A program made the position numbers and the translations under genes. This document shows, one piece after another, positions 56,326 to 64,000 of a stretch of DNA of 64,000 bases (within the stretch, counting starts at the first letter, position 1; each line of letters starts with the position of its first letter). The stretch is from the NCBI GenBank assembly GCA_002633025.1, contig NMRB01002322.1, positions 48,447 through 112,446 on the forward strand. The letters run 5' to 3'. The notes under the pieces are model-generated. The model made no database searches, had not been told where the DNA came from, and saw nothing but the letters and a program-made list of their open reading frames with translations. The DNA is from Notospermus geniculatus (lineage: Eukaryota > Nemertea > Pilidiophora > Heteronemertea > Lineidae).

Positions 56326-58772
56326 ATGTTGTCTGCGATGGATGATTTTCATTCAGAAGTCCTCAAACACCTGTGTCGCATTTGTTCTGGTGTCCTTAAT
56401 TCCAAGGCATGTGGTGCAGCACCAAGACAGAAGAGTTTCCTTTCAGTGGAAGCATGTGCTTCAGCTCTTCTCAGGATCTATGGGATATCAGTGGAAACTG
56501 AGGACAACAGTGTATTTCCAACTTCAGTGTGCAACAAGTGCAGAATTAAAATTAGTAGGGAAATGAAAAAGACTGTAATTGAGCAGCAGGTGTTACCTCA
56601 TTTGTTCCGTCCCCATCAGCATGATGATTTGAACTGTATTTGCCACAAGTTATGCTCAGCTGTCAGTGTTCCATTGCCACCCCCAACCACAGAATCGGTC
56701 GCTATTGAACCATCAATTCTGACTATTGAACATAGCTACGTTCATGATATTGGTGCTGCTGCAAAACCAAGTGCACCTTCAACACCTGAGGTTCGTAGTA
56801 AAAAAAGTTTGAAGGAGTTGAACCGACAGTACATAAAGAGAACCCGTTTGAAAGACCTTTTCTCAAACCTTCATGACTTTTGTAAAGAGAAAAAAGAGGA
56901 TGTGGTAGATGTTACTTTTAGTCTCCTAATACAGGAACTTATTGATTCAGATCGTAAAAAGGAAGCTGATCGTGTCATGGAGATTTGGAGCGGGAGTGAC
57001 AAATCAAAATTGTCAGTTGAGGAATGTTTAGCCATGAGGGTGAGAAACACACTCTCCAAGACGCACTATGCGCAGATGTATGCAGTTCACAGGGACAAGA
57101 CCAGTTTGAATTCCCTACAACCAGTGAAACAATTGACATCCATTGAAAACTTATTTTTCCCAGGTAACTGTGCTTACAAGTTATTCAAAAATGACTGTTT
57201 AATTCAGGAACAGGATATATTAAGCAAGGTTGATTGTGAACCAAAGGACATAATGAGAAACTTTGCAAACTTTCCAAGTGATTTTCCATTACCCAATGTG
57301 TCAGGTTTGGAGTTCGACTACATATCAGCAGTGGCAAAAACATTGACTGAATTAGAAGAGAGTATCAGTGCTCGGCTAAAAGACTGTGGTCTTCCAATTG
57401 ACACATCTGTCCACACCATAATTAAAGATGGTGGTGATGGTCTTGGCGACGTGAACATTAAGACTCGTAAGGGCGAATTCTCTTTAACTGACAAAGTCTT
57501 TAGGTACTCATTCTGCGTCCTTTCATGTAGTGCAACAGTGAATGAGAAAAAATATGAATTGTTCAAGGAAGCATCAGCTAGTTCTGTTGATTGCACCCGC
57601 CCGGTAGCTATTTGCCATTGTGATGAAAGCGACAGACCGAGCATTTCTATCACATTGGCTAATATCTCCAAAGCAAGAGATGCGATGCAGAATGGTGTGA
57701 TGAAGTTGAGGTTTGGTGGTGGACACATTGTACCTGAGAGGTCCCACACACTGCAGTTTCTCTTTACCATGGTTGATGAGAAATTTGAACGGACATCCTC
57801 AGGGCTCCAGGGTAGTGGGTCCAGATACCTTTGTACTCTGTGCGAAGCCACCACTGCCAATTGCCAGTGTGATTTGGGTTCATTCACTCGTACAAGAACA
57901 CATGATCAGACCGTCTCCCTCTACAGGTATCGTTTTGAAAATCCTGAAGAACTAAATGAAAATGACTTGGCTGAGAAATGCAAAGGGGTTAAGGCTATGC
58001 CACTGATTTCTTCCGATGCATCTGAACGTTCACTTGATTCTACCCATGCAAATATAAACATGGGGAGATTTTTCAAGAGGATACTTGTAAGGGAAGCGGC
58101 TGAAGTGTACGAGTGGACGGAATCAGACAGAAACAGATCTCGGCTCCAGCATGTTGAAAAGTCTTTAGATGCCATGTTGATAGAGAAATTAGGTATCCAG
58201 CCAAAAATGATTATGGTAGGCAATGATGCCAGGAAACTTTTCAATGGAGCAAACCATGATATTGTCACATCACTGATCAAAAATGAGGAAAGGAAGGGAC
58301 TTGTGAAGCACATATTGTCACTGTATTCTAAAATGCATTCAGTGTATTCTTCTACCTCACCCACAGTAGAGCTTCCAGAGTTGACAGGAAATTACAGAGA
58401 AATAGCCTTCCAATTTTCATCTTGTCTTGGTGAACACTTTCCGAGTACATTACCTGGTCGAACTACCTGCATAAGGTGGTGGAGCATGTTGCAGAAATTA
58501 TCAGTGACCCCCATGGGCTGGGCAGTGTTGGCTTGTTGTCAAGTGAGGGTGGGGAATCTGGAAATAAACTCTACCGTCACATCAGAAAACATTTGTCTAG
58601 GCATGACAGTGTAAATGACCTGCGAGATGCCCTTGTTTTTCACTGGCTCTATACCAGCAAAAGGCTCCAGACACTTGCCAGCACCACTCACATCAAGCAA
58701 CACTGTACAGCCTGTGGGGAGGCTGGCCACAATTGCCGCACCTGTACGTATGATGAAAATGCCATAGGGTGA
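56326..58772 (+). CDS. RAG1L: RAG1-like (ProtoRAG RAG1L) recombinase gene, frameshifted
   Basis: RAG1-family DDE transposase/recombinase. The first frame runs from 56326 (762 codons to a stop at 58614). True homology leaves it near 58440 and continues in the frame that ends at 58772, so one base appears to be missing. N-terminus: C17-x2-C20, C69-x2-C72 and C104-x-C106, like the RAG1 N-terminal zinc region (LCRIC, PTSVCNKC). Next come a region like the nonamer-binding domain (~residues 155-180) and the dimerisation/preR part. The DDE core has D371 in GGDGLGDVN (first catalytic Asp kept), the LCTLC zinc pair, N576 in THANINMG (second catalytic Asp expected) and, in the second frame, NYLHKVVEH and SEGGESGNK (third acidic residue kept). 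The tail carries a CCHC knuckle (CTACGEAGHNCRTC). No RING/ZDD. Coding part intronless. Confidence 0.9.
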
Positions 58773-59057
58773 TTCATGGCATCCTCGGGATGAAGGGGCA
58801 AAAAGGGGTCGTCGTCGTGATAAGTATTAGTAAAAAATGTTTATGATTGTCCTAGCAGCGAAGGAATGTCCACAGGGTGAAATTGTCCTTACTGGGGACT
58901 GAACCTGGGCTGCTAGGCCAAGCACAATCATTTTGGTAAAACTAACAGACTCATTCAAAACTATGGAACAGCAGAAGTAAAATGATTGTCTTGTATTTTC
59001 CTGGTGATGTATGAAAATATACATGTTGTACCTCAAAGAGAATTGCGTAGAGTTATG
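58773..59057. other. RAG1L-RAG2L convergent spacer
   Basis: 285 bp with no ORF of note. A short inverted pair, CCTAGCAGCG / GCTGCTAGG (~58850-58920), lies between the two stops. I saw no canonical AATAAA for either gene. Confidence 0.5.
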
Positions 59058-60491
59058 CTATTTTCTTTGTTTTTTTCTGCCCTTTGTTTTCTTAGGTTTG
59101 CAGTTATGACATAGGAAGTCAATGTTGTCAAGTTTCCCTTGATCTGAGTGTCTGAATTCTTCTGTACAGCAGACATGGAACAATTTGTCACATCTCACAC
59201 ACTGCAAAGATCTGACAAGTTCACCTGGAGTATACTCGGAGTCAACCACACAAGTTTCAGCTTCGCACCTTCCTGGGTCCATTTTCTTTGTGGTCAGTGT
59301 AAACAGATGTTGATTTGCACCACCATGAAAAAATACAGATGAACTGTCCAAAGGGATGGAAGTGTGGCTGGCCATTTCAAATCCTGGAGGTGCAGTCATT
59401 AAAGTGACAGATGCCGTGGCTATGTTTACAATAAAATACTGTCCACTGGGAACAGTAGAATGTATTTCATTGTCAACTTGCTGATAACCCCCATATACCA
59501 ACAGTTCACTGGGACTGCAGACATTTGTAGTATGGCCAGAGAGAAGAATGTTTACCAAACCACCAGCAAATGTCAGTTGTATTTTACTTATGACTGCCCT
59601 TATGCCATTTTGACCTTCCTGTGGCAAGTGACACTGAATAATGGAAACATCCAGAATGGACATTCTTCTGATCACAGTTTTATTGTCCTCTTGTACCTGT
59701 AACAGGCCCCCTAAGTAAACAACTGTGCAGTCTTTAATTTCATTTCCAGTATGGAAAGCAACGGGAGGGAGATCCTGTTGTCCTTGGATTATTATCTCTT
59801 GCCAGTGGTATTTCTCCATATCTAGCCAGTACATTTTACCATCAATAGTTGCATGATTTCCTCCCTTCTCCACACATCCCACTCCCCCATACAATATTGC
59901 TCCAACCTCCTTGCCCTCCTTGTTCATTAAAGTAAGGGAATGTCCATACCTTGGACTAGGAACACTTCCAGTCTGAAGAGACACTGTATCCGATGTCCCT
60001 ATTAGTTTGGCATTGAAACCCCTGCCAAAATTTTCAAGTACAATTAAATCATTATGAGGTACCATGGCTATGTTTGGATCAATGCCTCCCCAAATGTAGA
60101 CAGATGTTTTCACCGCAGCAGCACTAGCAACAGAACCTATCCTCCTAACTGACACATCCCGAGTTCTTGTGTGGAATACTATGTTAGCCGAATGAATGAA
60201 TGGTCTCATACTTATCTGCGCACCAGTGCATTTTTTTTCTGTCACCTGCAACACCTTAATGTCACTCTCCTGTATATGAAAAGTGTAACTAAATATCGAT
60301 GCAGTCGTCGTCGTGAGTGGCATTCTTGGATGCATGCCGCCTGTAACAAACACATCCACAATACGACCCTGTACATCATCTGTCAGTGCATATGCAGTTC
60401 GTAAAGCAGGCGTAAGTTCCGCGTCATTTCTAGACCAAATTAAATGGCCCTTCCCTGAAAACAGCCCCAGTGAGCTGATGCAATCTGTCAT
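59058..60491 (-). CDS. RAG2L: RAG2-like (ProtoRAG RAG2L): Kelch propeller plus PHD finger, intact
   Basis: Non-catalytic partner of RAG1 in the recombinase. 477 residues from ATG at 60491-60489; the open frame extends 38 codons upstream to a TTG but has no earlier ATG. Six Kelch-type blades are marked by VTGG, IWGG, LYGG, YLGG, VYGG and FHGG, spread over residues ~45-400. Residues ~405-465 form a C4HC3 PHD finger: C409, C414, C431, C434, H439, C442, C461, C464. A very basic tail (KPKKTKGRKKQRK) follows. The residue two before the zinc His is Leu (DKLFH), where vertebrate RAG2 and most methyl-lysine readers have Trp. Single exon, tail-to-tail with RAG1L with 285 bp between stops. Frame fully intact, unlike RAG1L. 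Confidence 0.93.
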   Translation of the reverse strand: MTDCISSLGLFSGKGHLIWSRNDAELTPALRTAYALTDDVQGRIVDVFVTGGMHPRMPLTTTTASIFSYTFHIQESDIKVLQVTEKKCTGAQISMRPFIHSANIVFHTRTRDVSVRRIGSVASAAAVKTSVYIWGGIDPNIAMVPHNDLIVLENFGRGFNAKLIGTSDTVSLQTGSVPSPRYGHSLTLMNKEGKEVGAILYGGVGCVEKGGNHATIDGKMYWLDMEKYHWQEIIIQGQQDLPPVAFHTGNEIKDCTVVYLGGLLQVQEDNKTVIRRMSILDVSIIQCHLPQEGQNGIRAVISKIQLTFAGGLVNILLSGHTTNVCSPSELLVYGGYQQVDNEIHSTVPSGQYFIVNIATASVTLMTAPPGFEMASHTSIPLDSSSVFFHGGANQHLFTLTTKKMDPGRCEAETCVVDSEYTPGELVRSLQCVRCDKLFHVCCTEEFRHSDQGKLDNIDFLCHNCKPKKTKGRKKQRK

Positions 60492-60581
60492 CGATTTCTT
60501 CGTCACCTTTTTACGATTTTGTACAGCCTTTAGGATGGAAAAAAACCGTGCATTTCGAGGAAAATTTTCGCGATTGGCAAT

Positions 60582-61140
60582 CAAGCTTGAAGTCAGAAGG
60601 TTCAAGCTTGAAGATTGAAGTCAGGGGTTGGTTCAAGCTTGAAGATTGAAGTCCGGGGTTCAAGCTTGAAGACTGAAGTCTGAGGGTTCAAGCTTGAAGA
60701 TTGAAGTTCCTGGTTCAAGCTTGAAGTCAGAAGGTTCAAGCTTGAAGATCGAAGTCAGGGGTTGGTTCAAGCTTGAAGATTGAAATCCGGGGTTCAAGCT
60801 TGAAGATTGAAGTCTGAGAGTTCAAGCTTGAAGATTGAACTCCGGATTCAAGTTTGAAGTAGGAAGGTTCAAGTTTGAAGATTGGAGTGGAAATAATTAA
60901 TATTGTACATTTTTTGATAGCAATCCGCGGAAATGGTTGGAATTGGATCATATTAAACATATCGAATACTAAATGTTGCAATTTCTTAGGGATGAAGGTC
61001 TATATAACTCATAAATTGGAATGATTTGTCTGGCTTCAATATTGAAGTCGGTGGTTCAAGCTTGAAGATTGAAGTCGGAGTTACTTCAAGCTTGAAGATT
61101 GAAGTTCTACTTCAAGCTTGAAGATTGAAGATTGAATGAG
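60582..61140. repeat. Array of TTCAAGCTTGAAGATTGAAGT units upstream of RAG2L
   Basis: More than a dozen imperfect 20-30-bp units, each with the palindrome TTCAAGCTTGAA and often GATTGAAGTC. The array runs 60582-60895 and resumes at 61040-61140 after 150 bp of unique sequence. It begins inside the open frame upstream of the RAG2L ATG. There are no protospacer-like spacers. Confidence 0.85.
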
Positions 61141-61400
61141 CCTTCTGGGCTTTCGTACTCTGGACCGACCCCTTGGAGGTGAGGATAAAGTATACTAACT
61201 CATTTGAAGATGATTATGTGGATTAGCTGAGAGGTTAACTGGTGCGTGCAAGACTTCACTTGCTTTCATCATGTTGGTAGACTGACATAATCTACGCAGT
61301 CAAAAGGCTTTCAGGTCATGAACCAAACAAAATGTGACGTCACTTATGCAAACAACATGAGAAGTTCTGCGCGTGCGTGTTTTGTAATTGGCACTTTCAG

Positions 61401-61629
61401 GCAGACGGCATTCGATTGGTCATTTCTTAAACCAGATTACCAATACAATGATGTGATTTCGTTGATGTCATGTGCAGTTCTGTGTTTGCATCTCAGCCTG
61501 GAATGTTCAACCATAAACGTTTTCGACTATGGCGGACATTTAATATGTCAGCTGAGTCAAAAGAAAGGAACTTGTATGCAAAAAGAAGAAGCGATACACT
61601 GCAGTGGAGCTCGGATGTATGAAAGAAAG
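61401..61629 (+). CDS. Possible PAN/Apple-domain exon
   Basis: An open 229-bp stretch between acceptor GGCACTTTCAG and donor GAAAG|GTAAGC. It encodes QTAFDWSFLKPDYQYNDVIS, then MSCAVLCLHLSLECSTINVF, GGHLICQLSQ and HCSGARMYERK. The Cys spacing and the C-x-x-x-C...C...F-x-Y...C-x-L pattern resemble PAN/Apple domains. No flanking exons were found within the window, so this may be a gene edge or a relic. Confidence 0.4.
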
Positions 61630-61778
61630 GTAAGCAACTGACATCTGACCTCTAATCTGCGTATTTTAATGGGACACAGATATGGGGACATAAAATGCCT
61701 GTGATGTGGTGGGGATTACACCCATAATTGTTTTTAAGTTCGCCCTTAATGGGGTAGCCCCCAAATCTTTCCTAACCA

Positions 61779-61923
61779 GGTGAAAATTATAAATGGAGCG
61801 ATGAGAACCAAATACGACATTGTTCGCCCTATCGACAAGATTGGGCAAGACCAGGTGAAAATTATAAATGGAGCGATGAGAACCAAATACGGCATTGTTC
61901 GCCCTATCGACAAGATTGGGCAT
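61779..61923. repeat. Two ~72-bp tandem units
   Basis: CCAGGTGAAAATTATAAATG and onward to CGACAAGATTGGGCA, twice, nearly identical. Open on both strands only because of the repeat. Confidence 0.9.
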
Positions 61924-61929
61924 GTAAAT

Positions 61930-62853
61930 CGAGCAGGTGGAAACCGGAAATGCCGGAGAAGAAGTAGGCTGTCAATGAGAGTCGCCCTCTCTACAACATC
62001 GTGAATGGAACTCGGAATCTCAGAGGTGACAGGAGCTGATGTTTCCACTGAACTACTACTGATGATTGAACATGTATACATGTCATTTCTTGTACATGTA
62101 TATTCGTACTATCTCACCCGGGTCAGAAATCAATTCGGAGGAAAACGTTCAACATTTTTCAAAAAGGTTTTAAATGAGTAATTAGTCTAAACATTAATGT
62201 AATTGAGATACAGAGTGAATATTGGTTTAACCCTGTGTACCCGTTAGCTACGCTAATTGTGAGGGCGACTAATCTCTAAAATGTACTTCCTAAAGACACA
62301 TTTTTCAGTGCGTTTTATTGCTTTTTCATGAGGGAAGTAGACTTTTTTGTCATACAGGAACATTATGAAAGGCAAATAAAGACTGGGGGTGCTGAAAAAT
62401 TAATCCCTTTGAAAATGGATCGGTGGTCACAACAAGGATGGAGTGATAGAAGAATAAATGGAGTCGTTCACCAAAAATTAGTTATAGAAATATCATGAAA
62501 ACATACAATTCGTAAGATCGTCAAGAAAATATTAAAGATAATGTATCATAACTTCATTGTTTACATTCAATATTCGTAAACATGGATTTGTAAACAGGGA
62601 TACATTGTGTTAGTTTGGGCTTTTGGGACATGCCAACCCACAAAAATGAATACATTCAGTGTCAAACGAATTTCTGGAGGGCATGTCAACAACGAACTGT
62701 GTACAATGTACTCTTAAGACAAACAAAGAGACTGGGCAGAAACAAACAAATAAACAATGACGGCCGGAGAAAATACCAGTGATACATTATTCTTTAATAA
62801 CTACAGTGTACAATTTTTACCAATAAATGTAGAGCCGAAGAGGAGATTTTCGA
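61930..62853. other. Stretch without a supported gene
   Basis: Mostly AT-rich sequence with no recognised ORF or clear inverted repeat. Confidence 0.5.
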
Positions 62854-63894
62854 ATGTACGATAAGTTTTTATTGATTCCAAAGTACAGTGGAAACGGACT
62901 AGCATGTCGTATCCGTTTCCATCCCACTCTGCCCGTGATTATTTTCATCCAACGTGATCTGCACGCTCACCGTTATCGATGTCTTTCGTACGCTCTCGAC
63001 GCAGACGGCACAAGTTACAGGCTGCTTCACAATGTGACGTACGTCTGCAGACATCAGACATCGGTCCTACGTACCATCGCCATTACCGTGAAATACATTG
63101 TAATGTTCAAGGTGCAGAAGATGGGGTTGAGAAAATGGCGACTGAAACCAGTTTTGTCCCTGTACGACTTCAGGACAGGAAATTACGTCGGTCACATATT
63201 GATCAACAAGAGAGACAGGTGTTTGGAATGACGGAGCCGTGGTGGTCCTGGAACTGTCGCTATCGCCAGGTGGAAGGTACACCTGGACATGGAAAGTGTT
63301 GTTTCGATTTGCCCAGTGGCTCAGTACGATTTTATTATGACAATATACAATTGTCACGCACAGCGCACAGGACATGAAATGGTTTACCGTCTATCATTGA
63401 ATGTTTCTGACAAGATTAGTGTTTGGGGGGTCAGATCTGCGGCCGTACACTTTCACAGATTGGATGTCACCATTGCATGTCAGGTATTCCTCAGAACGAT
63501 GTGGTTTAAACTGGTTTTGTTTCATCGATCAAAAACTGGTTGGTGGTTGAGGGAAAACGATACTATCATACCACTTCCCGGTAAGGCTAAAATATTAGCT
63601 AGAAACACCACCGAAGGAATTGTTTTGTGTCAGTTTAGGAACTTACTATTAAAAAACCAACTTACCACTGTTGATCTAGGATGCTTTAGAGGAGGAGCGA
63701 TTGTTTCGAATGATATTCCATTAAAATTAACACTTTTCAAGATAAGAGGTCCTGTTTCAATACTGAATCAATTGTCATATCATAACTTAGCAGTTGATGG
63801 GAAAAAGTCCCTGATGGTGATACATGGGTTTCTCGATAGCACTAAGAGGCGCCGTATTTACAAAACGGTTTATATTTTCAAACAAGTTCTTTGA
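62854..63894 (+). pseudogene. Unrecognised ORF family, copy 3 (one in-frame stop)
   Basis: A 347-codon frame with an ATG (MYDKFLLIPKYSGNG) and the same C-terminus as copy 1. It is interrupted only by TGA at 63229-63231, where copy 1 has TGG (Trp). The change from a coding copy is therefore a single base, so it is a very young pseudogene, a sequence error or a readthrough gene. An acceptor-like ATAAATGTAG precedes it near 62833, as in copy 1. Confidence 0.55.
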
Positions 63895-64000
63895 ATAGCA
63901 TTTCCCGTTTCATCCAGAGTAAACGGAACCAGAATTCGAGAATTAGGCTTTGGCAATGTTAGGCCTTTATTGGTAACATTTTTGTGAATCTTATATGTTG

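Noticed and set aside
60582-61140. CRISPR-like array
   Set aside because: Eukaryotic context; units are contiguous with little unique spacer and show gradual drift, as in a satellite.
61746-62081. 111-residue minus-strand ORF
   Set aside because: Generated by the two 72-bp tandem units; no homology.

Overview
This is eukaryotic nuclear DNA from a draft assembly. It has three single- or multi-N joins (13241, 15768, 49625-49637), multi-exon genes with GT-AG introns and a very dense load of small inverted-repeat transposons. Gene content and a RAG1-like/RAG2-like pair point to a marine invertebrate deuterostome. I favour an ambulacrarian (echinoderm or hemichordate); amphioxus is not excluded. 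The species is inferred, not proven.

Layout. (1) 1-16297, minus strand: the 5' part of a JARID2 (PRC2 cofactor) gene, running off the left edge. It has the N-terminal 'S-W-T-E-E' segment, the EED-binding Lys motif and the FLTFLCLRG motif, then two alternative giant disordered exons. Exons 3 and 4 appear twice because two overlapping, probably allelic, contig ends were joined at the N at 13241. (2) 17076-22016, plus strand: complete 9-exon PIGT, head-to-head with JARID2 over a compact putative bidirectional promoter. (3) 23529-37223, minus strand: complete 24-exon EXOC2 (Sec5), convergent with PIGT. (4) 37-54 kb: gene-poor, with MITEs, foldback elements, minisatellites, LINE remnants and two copies of an unrecognised ~340-residue ORF family. 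(5) 54-61 kb: a LINE remnant, then RAG1L (plus, 56326-58772) and RAG2L (minus, 59058-60491) tail to tail, as in ProtoRAG transposons. (6) 61-64 kb: a PAN/Apple-like exon and a third copy of the unknown family.

The RAG1L/RAG2L pair is the most exciting content. RAG1L keeps the N-terminal zinc-binding region, the nonamer-binding-like region, two catalytic acidic positions, the zinc ligands and a C-terminal CCHC knuckle. It lacks the RING/ZDD, has Asn where the second catalytic Asp belongs, and is broken by a frameshift near 58440. RAG2L is an intact, intronless six-blade Kelch plus PHD protein. I could not find terminal inverted repeats by eye. The locus therefore looks like an immobilised or decaying ProtoRAG copy that retains an intact RAG2L.
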